Below are positions 8,600 through 17,677 of a stretch of DNA of 64,000 bases, one piece after another. Both the position numbers and the translations under genes were made by a program. Below the pieces are notes generated by a model. The model was not told the DNA's origin, did not search any database, and worked only from the letters and a program-made list of their open reading frames with translations. This DNA is from Actinomycetota bacterium (lineage in GTDB: Bacteria; Actinomycetota; Acidimicrobiia; Acidimicrobiales; RAAP-2): contig WLNA01000001.1 of assembly GCA_009726065.1 (NCBI GenBank), positions 1 through 64,000 on the forward strand, written 5' to 3'. Position 1 is the first letter of the stretch. Each line of letters opens with the position of its first letter.

Positions 8600-9894
8600 G
8601 CGAACAACCAAAGCAACTTGTCGCACCCACTGGCACCCATGACGTGTTACCAGATTCGTCGAGAGCGTGGGAGCGTCTCATTGGAACCTTCAGTGATATG
8701 GCCCACCAGTGGGGTTTCGGTTTGGTGTTAACTCCAATGTTCGAAGACGTCGCAGTTTTCAACCGGGGCATCGGTGAAGAGAGTGACGTTGCCCGTAAGG
8801 AAATGTATGTATTTGAAGACCGTGGTGGCCGCACATTGGCCCTCCGACCAGAAGGCACAGCTTCAATAGTGCGAGCTTTCGTGCAGCACCACCCCACGAC
8901 TCCCTGGAAGGCCTGGTACGTCACGCCGGCGTTTCGTTACGAGCGACCACAGGCTGGGCGTTACCGGCAGCATCACCAGCTCGGAGTAGAGGTGCTCGGC
9001 ACGTCGGATCCCCTCGTTGACGTAGAGGTGATTAGTCTGGCCTGGCGCTTCTACGAAGCGATTGGTTTGCGTCGCATTCGTCTGCTTATCAACTCGATGG
9101 GGCACGAGGAATGTCGGGGTGAGTTCGTGGTATCTCTCCGGAGGCATTTGACCGACCATGAACTCCAACTGTGTGAAGAACATCAGAAGGTGTGGTCCTC
9201 GAATCCCCTGCGGGTTATTGACTGTAAAAAGCAGGAATGTCGTTCAGTCGTCGATGCCGGACCCTCCATCGCGGATGCTCTCTGCAGTGAATGCGTCACC
9301 CACTTTTCAGCAGTGAGTGAGGGATTAACGGCGATTGGTGTTCCGTGGGAACGGAACGTGAAGTTAGTGCGTGGATTTGATTACTACACCCGAACCACTT
9401 TCGAATTCGTCTCGGATGCACTCGATGGCGCTCAGAATGCGGTGGGCGGCGGTGGCCGCTATGACAGGTTGGCTGAAGATCTTGGTGGAAGTCCGACGGC
9501 CGGTGTCGGGTTCGGTTCAGGAATCGAGCGGCTGCTCCTTGCTTTGCAGGCTGAGGACGTGGCGCATTTTGAGGTACTACGCGATGACAGTATTGACGTC
9601 TTTGTTGTTGACACGACTGGGGGTCAAGAAGCGTTGCAATTGAGCGATCTTCTCCGACGTAATGGATTTGCGGTCGATCGGGCCTTTGACTCGCGCTCAA
9701 TGAAGTCTCAGCTCAAAGCAGCTGATCGATCCGGTGCGAGAGTCGCTATCTTGGTGGGTCCTCAGGAACTGGAAGTTGGCACTATTACGATAAGAGACCT
9801 ACGGGCAATCGATGAGAGTAATCGCCAACGGGTCATTTCTCGAATCGATGTCGTGGATGCGGTGCGCGAAGCAATTGAAACGAGCCTGAACTAA
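8596..9894 (+). CDS. hisS: Histidine--tRNA ligase
   Basis: 432 residues. Class II synthetase with the N-terminal GTHDVLPDSS, motif 2 region YERPQAGRYRQHHQLGVE, histidine-specific LVRGFDYYTRTTFEF and AVGGGGRYDRL, and motif 3 GVGFGSGIERL. The C-terminal anticodon-binding domain starts near residue 330. GTG start, 4 nt overlap with rel; the stop overlaps the aspS ATG by one base. Coupling of rel to tRNA charging genes is common in Actinomycetota. Confidence 0.96.
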   Translation: MSEQPKQLVAPTGTHDVLPDSSRAWERLIGTFSDMAHQWGFGLVLTPMFEDVAVFNRGIGEESDVARKEMYVFEDRGGRTLALRPEGTASIVRAFVQHHPTTPWKAWYVTPAFRYERPQAGRYRQHHQLGVEVLGTSDPLVDVEVISLAWRFYEAIGLRRIRLLINSMGHEECRGEFVVSLRRHLTDHELQLCEEHQKVWSSNPLRVIDCKKQECRSVVDAGPSIADALCSECVTHFSAVSEGLTAIGVPWERNVKLVRGFDYYTRTTFEFVSDALDGAQNAVGGGGRYDRLAEDLGGSPTAGVGFGSGIERLLLALQAEDVAHFEVLRDDSIDVFVVDTTGGQEALQLSDLLRRNGFAVDRAFDSRSMKSQLKAADRSGARVAILVGPQELEVGTITIRDLRAIDESNRQRVISRIDVVDAVREAIETSLN

Positions 9895-11633
9895 TGACGA
9901 CAAACTATGAAGCAACCAGCCTCCGTGACCGGATGTGTGGTTCCGTTTCGGTAGCGGATATTGGCACAACTCTTACAGTTTGTGGTTGGGTGGCCAAGAG
10001 GCGCGAACACGGAGAGCACCTGGCCTTTGTTGATCTTCGAGATCGCTCCGGTCTGCTGCAGGTGGTTGTTGATGGCTCGGTAGATGTGAGAAGCGAGTAC
10101 GTTCTGCGTGTTACGGGGACCGTATCGGCCCGCCCAGAAGGTACGGTGAACGACAAACTCAGTACCGGGGGTATTGAGCTGACCAACTGCACGGTTGAGA
10201 TTCTGGCCGCTGCTGAGCCACCTCCTTTCCAGTTAGACGACCGGGTTGATATCGATGAACAAGTGCGACTTCGTCATCGTTACCTCGATATTCGTCGTGA
10301 ACAGATGCAGAAGAATCTTCGCTTGCGAGCACGTGTCAACTCGGCATTACGCGCCGCAATGGAGCGACAAGGTTTTTGTGAGGTTGAGACTCCATTGTTA
10401 TGGGCGCCCACCCCGGAAGGTGCTAGGGAATTCGTGGTTCCGTCTCGCCTTCATCCAGGGGACTTCTATGTCCTCCCTCAAAGCCCGCAGATAGCTAAAC
10501 AGCTGTTGATGGTTGGTGGTTTCGATCGCTACTACCAAGTGGCGCGTTGTCTCCGAGACGAAGACCTTCGCGCTGATCGTCAGTTCGAGTTCACCCAGCT
10601 CGACCTTGAGGCAAGCTTCGTTACACAATTGGACATTATGGAATTTGTTTCACAGGCCGTGCTTGACGGTGCGGAAGCTGCCACGGGGGAGCGACCAAGC
10701 ACTATTGACACAATGACGTGGGCGGAAGCACTCGATCGATACGGTTCCGATAAACCAGACCTCCGGTTTGGCATGACCCTGCAAGACCTTTCAGACGTCT
10801 TTGATGGAACGGAAGTGAAAGCGTTTGGCGCTCCTACGGTGAAGGCCATCCGGGTTCCCGGCGGCGCAGCCTTCACTCGTTCGAAGCTGGACTCTTTGAC
10901 CGAAAAAGCTAAGGGGCTCGGTGCAAAGGGTCTCGCTTGGTTCCGGATAACTGAGGACGGTCTCGATTCACCGCTAGATCGCTTTTTAGGTGAAGTAGAA
11001 CGAGTGGCTATTCGGGAAGTTGATGGAGCCCAAGTTGGAGATCTGGTCTTGGTCGTGGCGGATGAATACGCTTCGACGTGCAAGATTCTGGGTTCACTAA
11101 GGGCCGATCTGGGTTCACCCCCCGTTTCGCAGGGTCCTCATCGCTATGTATGGGTCACCGATTTTCCGATGTTCGAGGGTCTGGACGATGACGGTAATCC
11201 AGTTTCTGCGCACCATCCCTTTACGATGCCCAATCTTGATGACCTTCATTTACTTGAGAGTGACCCGTTATCTGTCCGCGCCCAAGCGTATGACCTTGTG
11301 CTGAACGGCTGGGAGCTGGGGAGTGGTTCGGTTCGAATCCACCGCGCAGACGTTCAATCGAGGGTCTTCACGGCCCTTGGGATTAGCGATGAAGAAGCCG
11401 AAAATCGGTTTGGATTTCTTCTCGGAGCGTTTCGTTACGGTGCACCGCCTCACGCTGGTTTTGCTGTTGGTATTGACCGTTTAGTGGCAATCTTTGCTGG
11501 CGAAGAGAATATTCGTGAAGTGATTGCATTCCCGAAGACGCAGTCTGGTACCGATCTCATGACAGGTGCGCCAAAAGAAATTACTGATCGTCAGGTGCGT
11601 GACCTAAGAATCCGCATCGCGCCAAAGGTGTAG
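9894..11633 (+). CDS. aspS: Aspartate--tRNA ligase, probably non-discriminating (Asp/Asn)
   Basis: 579 residues. It has an N-terminal OB anticodon domain (VCGWVAKRREHG...FVDLRDRSG), a class II catalytic core with RHRYLDIRR, SPQIAKQLL and FEFTQLDLE, a bacterial GAD insertion (about 290-410), and motif 3 FAVGIDRL. H39 in KRREHGE sits where discriminating AspRS such as E. coli has Leu and non-discriminating enzymes have His. That suggests it also charges tRNA-Asn, with GatCAB amidating the product. This is an inference from one position; gatCAB and asnS are not in the window. Confidence 0.95.
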   Translation: MTTNYEATSLRDRMCGSVSVADIGTTLTVCGWVAKRREHGEHLAFVDLRDRSGLLQVVVDGSVDVRSEYVLRVTGTVSARPEGTVNDKLSTGGIELTNCTVEILAAAEPPPFQLDDRVDIDEQVRLRHRYLDIRREQMQKNLRLRARVNSALRAAMERQGFCEVETPLLWAPTPEGAREFVVPSRLHPGDFYVLPQSPQIAKQLLMVGGFDRYYQVARCLRDEDLRADRQFEFTQLDLEASFVTQLDIMEFVSQAVLDGAEAATGERPSTIDTMTWAEALDRYGSDKPDLRFGMTLQDLSDVFDGTEVKAFGAPTVKAIRVPGGAAFTRSKLDSLTEKAKGLGAKGLAWFRITEDGLDSPLDRFLGEVERVAIREVDGAQVGDLVLVVADEYASTCKILGSLRADLGSPPVSQGPHRYVWVTDFPMFEGLDDDGNPVSAHHPFTMPNLDDLHLLESDPLSVRAQAYDLVLNGWELGSGSVRIHRADVQSRVFTALGISDEEAENRFGFLLGAFRYGAPPHAGFAVGIDRLVAIFAGEENIREVIAFPKTQSGTDLMTGAPKEITDRQVRDLRIRIAPKV

Positions 11634-11668
11634 TTACGTCACTCTTTGATGCCGGCTTTGAGGAGCGT

Positions 11669-12937
11669 TTGCGTAGTATCGCTCCGCTCGCTGAATCGTT
11701 ACGCCCTCGGTCGCTCAACGACGTTGTTGGCCAGGACCATCTCGTCGGCCCTGGTGCTCCGCTGCGACTACTGGCAGAAAACCAGTCTCTCAAGTCTCTT
11801 ATTCTGTGGGGACCGGCCGGAACCGGGAAAACAACTCTGGCTCGTCTGGTTGCTGAGGTTGCGGGATTGCATTTCGCGACACTTTCCGCCGTGTCTAGTG
11901 GCGTTAAAGACGTTCGAGAGGTGATTGAACAGTCTCGGCAACGACTGGCAGAATACGGCACGCGCACCTGCCTGTTCATTGATGAAGTGCACAGATTTAA
12001 TAAGTCTCAACAAGATCTCCTCTTACCGGTCACCGAGAGTGGCGAAGTCGTTCTTATTGGCGCCACCACCGAGAATCCGTACTTTGAGGTCAACGCGGCG
12101 CTTTTGAGTCGCACGACATTGTGGCGCCTTAAGCCACATACTCGCGAGAGCCTGACGTTGTTGGTGGAGCGGGGCCTGCAAATGCGCGGTGCGACGATTG
12201 CGGCCGATGCACTTGATGCCTTGGTTAAATCCGCAGAAGGCGACGGAAGGGGAGTTCTCACAACCCTCGATGTCGCTCTGGTTTTAGCGAAAAATCATGA
12301 CAATGTCGTTGGTTTGGACGATGTCAGTGCAGCCCGAGACGGACGGATAATTCATCAATCCCAAGATTCGCATTACGACCAAGTCAGCGCATTTATTAAA
12401 TCCGTCCGAGGGAGTGATCCCGATGCGGCTCTCTTCTGGTTGGTTGCTTTGCTTGAGGCTGGCGAATCTGCGAGATTCCTTGCCAGAAGGCTCGTGATCT
12501 TGGCCAGCGAAGATATTGGTATTGCGGATGGCAACGCACTACTGACCGCCGAGTCAGCCGCGCGAGCGGTGGAGTTTGTGGGATTGCCCGAAGCACGGTT
12601 GACGCTCGCTCACGCCACTGTGAGATTGGCCCTAAGTCCTAAGAGCAATTCAATTACCGCAGCGCTCGGCGCAGTAACTAGCGCAATCCAAGCTGGAGTA
12701 TCCACCGAAGTCCCGGCCCACCTTCGCGACGGACATTATCAAGGTGCGACAGATCTCGGCCACGGGGCTGGTTACGCCTACCCTCATGATTTCCCGGGTA
12801 ACTGGATAAAGCAGCAGTACTTGCCCGATGGAGAAAAAGGGGGCTACTTCAAGCCTTCTGACCAACCCAGCGAGGTACGACTCATTGAGATTTGGCGCTC
12901 CATACAAGGAGCTGTCCCGGGTCCACCGGTAGAGTGA
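11669..12937 (+). CDS. rarA: Replication-associated recombination protein A (RarA/MgsA, AAA+)
   Basis: AAA+ ATPase of the clamp-loader clade acting at stalled forks. Walker A is WGPAGTGKTTLA and Walker B is CLFIDEVHRF, with sensor 1 IGATTENPYFEV. The C-terminal MgsA tetramerisation domain has ARFLARRLVILASEDIG and HYQGATDLGHGAGYAYPHD. The called start is TTG 11669 with GAGGAG only three bases before it. The frame stays open upstream, and translating back from 11669 gives VTSLFDAGFEER, which resembles the SLF(D/E) opening of RarA proteins but has no ATG, GTG or TTG. The true N-terminus may therefore lie upstream on an unusual start codon. Confidence 0.93.
   Translation: MRSIAPLAESLRPRSLNDVVGQDHLVGPGAPLRLLAENQSLKSLILWGPAGTGKTTLARLVAEVAGLHFATLSAVSSGVKDVREVIEQSRQRLAEYGTRTCLFIDEVHRFNKSQQDLLLPVTESGEVVLIGATTENPYFEVNAALLSRTTLWRLKPHTRESLTLLVERGLQMRGATIAADALDALVKSAEGDGRGVLTTLDVALVLAKNHDNVVGLDDVSAARDGRIIHQSQDSHYDQVSAFIKSVRGSDPDAALFWLVALLEAGESARFLARRLVILASEDIGIADGNALLTAESAARAVEFVGLPEARLTLAHATVRLALSPKSNSITAALGAVTSAIQAGVSTEVPAHLRDGHYQGATDLGHGAGYAYPHDFPGNWIKQQYLPDGEKGGYFKPSDQPSEVRLIEIWRSIQGAVPGPPVE
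12930..12935 (+). promoter_or_regulatory. -10 element for leaderless alaS transcript
   Basis: TAGAGT, preceded by CCGG, lies exactly six bases before the alaS GTG and overlaps the last codons of rarA. alaS can therefore be transcribed independently of the upstream genes. Confidence 0.5.
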
Positions 12938-12941
12938 GACC

Positions 12942-15503
12942 GTGGAAGCGGCCGAATTACGACGTAGATTTCTGACATATTTCCAGGAGAATGGGCATAC
13001 CCTCGTCCCGTCGGCGAGTTTGATTCCCCACGACCCCGAACTTCTTTTCACGATTGCCGGAATGGTACCGTTTAAGCCTTATTTCGTAGGCGACGAGACA
13101 CCCCCGTATCCCCGAGCTGCATCTATTCAAAAGTGCTTCCGGGCGCCTGACATCGACCAGATTGGCACCACTAAGCGGCATCTGACGTTCTTTGAAATGA
13201 TGGGCAATTTCAGTTTTGGAGACTATTTCAAACCAGAGGCCATCGAATTCGCCTGGGGCCTCATAACTGAAGGTTTTGGTTTCGACCCCGAACAACTCTG
13301 GGTAACGGTTCACGTTTCCGATGATGATGCGAGTGATATTTGGCGGTCCGTGGCCGGCATCCGTCCGGAACGAATCCAGCGACTGGATGAAGATAACTTC
13401 TGGGCGATGGGGGACAACGGGCCTTGTGGGCCATGCTCGGAGATCTATTTCGATAAGGGTCCTAAATACGGTGCGGACGGAGGACCCGCAAGCGGAGACG
13501 GAGACCGGTTCGTAGAGTTCTGGAACTTGGTGTTTATGCAGTACAACCGAGGTTCGGATGGTTCTCTACTGGACCTACCAAAGAAAAATATTGATACTGG
13601 TGCTGGATTCGAAAGAGTACTTTCAATTCGTAATAATGAAGATTCCGTTTTCGCCACCGATCTTTTCGTCCCCTTAATGGAAACGGCACAGTCAATTGTC
13701 GGAAAGACGTACGGCAAAGACGAGAACACCGATATTGCCATTCGACGCATTGCGGAACACGGCCGTGCCATGACAATGCTCGTTTCAGACGGTGTTTTGC
13801 CTTCAAATGAGGGCCGAGGCTACGTGCTTCGCCGGATTATCCGCAGAGCGATTTTGGCCGCGCGTCGCGAAGGGTCTGATCGGGCGGTGACGGAGTCTCT
13901 AGTGACCGCAACTGTGGCCAAGATGGCCGATGCATACCCATCTCTCATCACAGACCAGTCGCTCATTACTTCCATTCTTCAACGCGAGGAAGATGGTTTC
14001 GCACGAACGCTGCGAGCCGGGCTTTCGTTATTGACAGATGAGGCTGACAGTGTCGTTGCCGTCAAGTCGACCATCTTCCCTGGAGATGTGGCGTTCAAGT
14101 TGCACGATACCCACGGCTTCCCCCTGGAACTAACGGCAGAGGTCGTTGAGGAGCGCGGTCTCTCGGTGGACCGCGAATCATTCGAAAGCGCCATGGCTGA
14201 ACAACGAAATAGAGCTCGCGCTGCAGCAAAGAGTAAGACTGTCGGTGACGATTCTGTTTACCGCGAGATTGTTGAATCCAGTGGCGCAACAACGTTCATT
14301 GGTCGAGAAGCCGCGCGCTACAGCATCGAGTCGACCGTGATTGGTTCAATGACTGGATCTGACGGATCAGTTGAAGTCTTTCTGGATACCACTCCCTTTT
14401 ATGCAGAATCTGGTGGTCAAGTTGGTGACTGCGGCACAATCGTCACCGAAACAGGTCGCCTTGAGGTTCGAGACACACAGAATGTTCTAGGCGGTCTGGT
14501 GTCGCACCGTGGGAAACTCACCGGAGAGATTCTGCCGGGTCAAATCGCTGTGGCGTCCATCGACGGTCTACGTCGCGACGCAGTACGTCGTAACCACACG
14601 GCAACGCACCTTCTTCATGCCGCTTTACGTTCAGTCCTCGGGGATCACGTTCGCCAACAGGGTTCACTGGTTGAGCCCGACCGCCTTAGATTCGACTTTG
14701 CGCACACCAATAGTTTGGCGGTCGAGGAAATAGATACTGTTCTCGGTATGGTGAACAGTGATGTTGTTGTCAATGAAGCAGTTGACACGATTGAGGCAAC
14801 ACGGCAAGAGGCAGAAGCAATGGGCGCCGTGGCATTCTTTGGCGATAAATACGGAGATCGAGTCAGGGTCGTTCGTGCGGGTGCGAATTCACTCGAGTTT
14901 TGTGGAGGTACCCATGTACGGCGACTCGGAGATATCGGTCAGATTCAGGTAGTTTCCGAAGCTTCTATTGGCTCGAATACTCGGCGCATCGAAGCTGTCA
15001 CGGGCCTTGGCGCCGTGCGTCGTTCTCGAGAGATGGAATTGGTGCTGGCAAGCATTGCCTCCACGTTGAAGACAAGCCAAGACGAAGTTATCCCCTCAGT
15101 GGAACGGCTAATTGAGAAGCAGCGTGAGACGGAGAAGGCGTTACTCAGCCTTCGCCAGGCATCTCTCTCTTCTTATGCAGCATCTTTAATGGATACTGTG
15201 GCCAACGGAGTACTCGTTTCCCGCGTCGACGGTGTTTCGGTGGATGAACTCCGAACTCTTGCGCAGGACTTACGCCAACGAGGAGTTAGTGCGATTCTGC
15301 TGGTAGGTGACGCCGGTGAAGGCAAGGTGGCTATGGCTGTCGCTACGGACGGAGCGATTGACGCCAAATCTGTTGTCAAAGAGCTCGGTTCGGTTGTAGG
15401 TGGTGGCGGTGGTGGCTCAAGCGAACTGGCAACCGCTGGTGGTAAAAATCTCGGCGGGATTGATGAGGCTCTCGCAAAGGCCAAAGAACTGCTCGGGGGT
15501 TAA
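12942..15503 (+). CDS. alaS: Alanine--tRNA ligase
   Basis: 853 residues. The class II catalytic domain contains FTIAGMVPFKPYF and KRHLTFFEMMGNFSFGDY. The editing domain has zinc ligands HTATHLLH (about 552-559) and CGGTHVRRLGDIG (about 653). The C-terminal C-Ala/DHHA1-like domain ends with the glycine run VGGGGGGSS before the final helix. All parts expected for full activity and editing are present. GTG start with a -10 six bases upstream, so probably leaderless. ruvX follows after 2 nt. Confidence 0.97.
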   Translation: MEAAELRRRFLTYFQENGHTLVPSASLIPHDPELLFTIAGMVPFKPYFVGDETPPYPRAASIQKCFRAPDIDQIGTTKRHLTFFEMMGNFSFGDYFKPEAIEFAWGLITEGFGFDPEQLWVTVHVSDDDASDIWRSVAGIRPERIQRLDEDNFWAMGDNGPCGPCSEIYFDKGPKYGADGGPASGDGDRFVEFWNLVFMQYNRGSDGSLLDLPKKNIDTGAGFERVLSIRNNEDSVFATDLFVPLMETAQSIVGKTYGKDENTDIAIRRIAEHGRAMTMLVSDGVLPSNEGRGYVLRRIIRRAILAARREGSDRAVTESLVTATVAKMADAYPSLITDQSLITSILQREEDGFARTLRAGLSLLTDEADSVVAVKSTIFPGDVAFKLHDTHGFPLELTAEVVEERGLSVDRESFESAMAEQRNRARAAAKSKTVGDDSVYREIVESSGATTFIGREAARYSIESTVIGSMTGSDGSVEVFLDTTPFYAESGGQVGDCGTIVTETGRLEVRDTQNVLGGLVSHRGKLTGEILPGQIAVASIDGLRRDAVRRNHTATHLLHAALRSVLGDHVRQQGSLVEPDRLRFDFAHTNSLAVEEIDTVLGMVNSDVVVNEAVDTIEATRQEAEAMGAVAFFGDKYGDRVRVVRAGANSLEFCGGTHVRRLGDIGQIQVVSEASIGSNTRRIEAVTGLGAVRRSREMELVLASIASTLKTSQDEVIPSVERLIEKQRETEKALLSLRQASLSSYAASLMDTVANGVLVSRVDGVSVDELRTLAQDLRQRGVSAILLVGDAGEGKVAMAVATDGAIDAKSVVKELGSVVGGGGGGSSELATAGGKNLGGIDEALAKAKELLGG

Positions 15504-15505
15504 CC

Positions 15506-15916
15506 GTGACCCGCCTTATGGCACTCGATCCCGGAACTCGTCGAATCGGAATAGCCGTATCTAATAGTGGACAAACTATGGCGTTCCCACGAGAGTGCAT
15601 AATTCGTGATGGCGACTGGCTCGATACGCTGACGAGCCTCGTTCGCGAAGAAGACGTGCACGAGATCCTGGTGGGTCGACCTGTTGCCTTAAGCGGTAGA
15701 GAAACTACAAGTACCGCCATGGCAGAAGAGTTTCTCGAAGAGATTCGAGACTGTATGCCCGACGTGACTTTTCATTTGGTCGACGAGAGGTTGACCACCA
15801 CTAGTGCGGCCAAGCAAATGGCGTTAGCGGGTAAGAGTCAGAAGTCGCAGCGAAAAGTCATCGATAGCGCGGCCGCTGTCGTGCTGCTCCAAGGTGTGCT
15901 CGATGCGAATCAATAG
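15506..15916 (+). CDS. ruvX: Holliday junction resolvase-like YqgF/RuvX
   Basis: 136 residues. RNase H-fold protein with MALDPGTRRIGIAVSN (first Asp), VGRPVALSG, LVDERLTT (Glu) and IDSAAAVVLLQ (last Asp). It is reported as a pre-16S rRNA 5' end nuclease and a proposed resolvase. GTG start two bases after alaS; it overlaps mltG. The alaS-ruvX-mltG-aroE order is standard for Actinomycetota. Confidence 0.95.
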   Translation: MTRLMALDPGTRRIGIAVSNSGQTMAFPRECIIRDGDWLDTLTSLVREEDVHEILVGRPVALSGRETTSTAMAEEFLEEIRDCMPDVTFHLVDERLTTTSAAKQMALAGKSQKSQRKVIDSAAAVVLLQGVLDANQ

Positions 15917-16895
15917 GCGTCAAATCGCAACTGTAGTCCTACTTTCTACAGCCATCTTCGCTGGTCGACTGGCTTGGTCCGTTCACCCGCTAAGCGCCTC
16001 GGGTACGGAAACTGTTATCAAAGTGGTTCCTGGTGAATCTTTATCTCAAATCACAAGTGATTTGGCCGCTCATCACGTTCTAAGTTCTACTCTGGCATTC
16101 AAAATCGATCTGGCCATTTTTGGCGCTCCCACAGTGCGTCCAGGTATCTATGTGGTGAAGCACAATTCGTCACATGGCGCGATTCGTCGTTCATTGGGTG
16201 ACGGACCTAATGCCAATGTGCTGAACGTCTCCCCTGGAATGACTATTCGACAGACTGTTCTCCAGATGGCTACGATCAAGGACTCCATCTACACCAATAG
16301 CTTTGCATCGGAATTGCAACGGCAGGCTCGGAATAATGCTTTCCAAGCACCAAGTCTTGAGGGCCTACTTGGCATTGGTGCTTACATCATTGGACCCGCT
16401 GATACGCCGGCTGCCTTGGTTGGTCAGATGAAAAAACGATTCCTCTCGCAGCTTCGGCGTGCCGGCATCACTCCTTCGACCAGGCTCCACGGACTTTCGG
16501 CCTACGAGCTTGTGACGGCAGCCTCGATTATCGAAAAAGAGGGCTTCTACGAGAAGAATATGCCGCAAGTGGGGCGAGTGATTTTAAATCGGCTGGATCG
16601 GGGTGGCGGGCTACAAATGGACGCCACAATCCTCTATTCGCTGCAGAAGGATGGCGTTAAGGTCACGCCAAGCATGCTGAAGATTGATACTCCCTACAAC
16701 ACCTACCTCCATACTGGATTGACGCCAACGCCCATTTGCCAAGTAGGTGCTACAGCCCTACGCTCGATCGCTGATCCCCCGACAGGTAGGTGGCTCTACT
16801 TCGTCGTTGTTGATCAGTCGGGCACAGAAGCATTTGCGGTGACGTATCAAGAGCATCTCGCAAACATACAAACAGCACGAAATCGAGGCCTGTGA
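15903..16895 (+). CDS. mltG: Endolytic transglycosylase MltG (YceG family)
   Basis: 330 residues from ATG 15903; an in-frame GTG at 15894 would add three residues. The N-terminal signal anchor (RRQIATVVLLSTAIFAGRLAW) places the domain outside the membrane. There is a LysM-like region (VVPGESLSQITSDL) and the YceG catalytic domain with AASIIEKEG, where E211 is the expected catalytic Glu. VGRVILNRL, MDATILYSL and PYNTYLHTGLTPTPICQVG complete the family signature. It cleaves nascent glycan strands and would act near the SEDS gene two genes downstream. Confidence 0.94.
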   Translation: MRINRRQIATVVLLSTAIFAGRLAWSVHPLSASGTETVIKVVPGESLSQITSDLAAHHVLSSTLAFKIDLAIFGAPTVRPGIYVVKHNSSHGAIRRSLGDGPNANVLNVSPGMTIRQTVLQMATIKDSIYTNSFASELQRQARNNAFQAPSLEGLLGIGAYIIGPADTPAALVGQMKKRFLSQLRRAGITPSTRLHGLSAYELVTAASIIEKEGFYEKNMPQVGRVILNRLDRGGGLQMDATILYSLQKDGVKVTPSMLKIDTPYNTYLHTGLTPTPICQVGATALRSIADPPTGRWLYFVVVDQSGTEAFAVTYQEHLANIQTARNRGL

Positions 16896-17677
16896 TGTTT
16901 AAAAGCGGAGTTATCGGTGCACCGGTAGGACATTCCTTATCTCCACGCCTGCATGCGGCAGCCTTCGATTTTCTTAGCATCGAAGGCGAAAGCACGGCCG
17001 TTGAAGTAGATGGTAGCGATGAAGCCCACCTCCTGTCCCTGGTCCGCAGCTTCGATGCACTCTCCGTAACATTCCCTCTCAAGGAGATTATGTTCGGACT
17101 CTGTGATGAGACGGACGACCTCGCACGGCAAATTGGAGCTGTGAATACGATTCGGTGCATAAACAACCGGATTGTTGGTCGGAACGTTGATGGTGAAGGT
17201 TTCTGTCGTGCCATTGTCGGTGAATTGGATGTTGACGTACGTGACGCAGCTGTGACCATCATCGGGGCTGGGGGAGCTGCTCGATCTGTAATCGCATCAC
17301 TGTTGAACCATGGCGTAGGAAATATTGACGTACTCTTGCGGAGTAATCGCGGGCAACTCGAATCCTTCGGTGGCGATCCCCGCGTTCGGGGAGTTTTTGC
17401 AAGTTCCGCTACTGCTGACTTGGTGATTAACGCAACCCCTGTAAGTCTGACTGGTGATGCTTCCTCACTCCCGACGGCGGCGGTCAACGGTGATACGGCG
17501 TTTATCGATTTGTCGTATGAGCCTTCTGAAACACCCTGGATGACGGAACAGCGAGAGTTTTCACCGCGGGTTGCAAATGGCCTGATGATGCTCATTTGGC
17601 AAGCCAAACTGCAGTTGGACTGGTGGTTGAATGCAGAGATACCGATTTCGATACTACGGGAAGCCGTGAGTCAATGA
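16892..17677 (+). CDS. aroE: Shikimate dehydrogenase (NADP+)
   Basis: 261 residues. It reduces 3-dehydroshikimate to shikimate. Substrate-site motifs are GHSLSPRLH, the Lys in VTFPLKE, GAVNTI, and NVDG (family NTDG, with Val in place of Thr). The NADP motif is IIGAGGAARS, then VINATPVSL and DLSYEPSETPW. The start is GTG 16892 (GTGA overlap with mltG) or ATG 16895, one residue apart. The stop overlaps the next ATG. In this window it feeds chorismate to trp and menaquinone genes encoded elsewhere in the segment. Confidence 0.94.
   Translation: MMFKSGVIGAPVGHSLSPRLHAAAFDFLSIEGESTAVEVDGSDEAHLLSLVRSFDALSVTFPLKEIMFGLCDETDDLARQIGAVNTIRCINNRIVGRNVDGEGFCRAIVGELDVDVRDAAVTIIGAGGAARSVIASLLNHGVGNIDVLLRSNRGQLESFGGDPRVRGVFASSATADLVINATPVSLTGDASSLPTAAVNGDTAFIDLSYEPSETPWMTEQREFSPRVANGLMMLIWQAKLQLDWWLNAEIPISILREAVSQ

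Noticed and set aside
11328-11345. GGTTCGAATCC-like T-arm suggesting a tRNA
   Set aside because: It lies inside aspS coding sequence; no acceptor or anticodon stem pairs around it.
15400-15420. Glycine-coding GGTGGTGGC run in alaS as a simple repeat of interest
   Set aside because: A Gly-rich linker before the last helix is usual in AlaRS.
16750-17607. 285-aa minus-strand open frame over aroE
   Set aside because: It is fully antisense to a clear shikimate dehydrogenase; its composition (Ser/Arg/Pro-rich) and lack of motifs mark it as a complementary-frame shadow.
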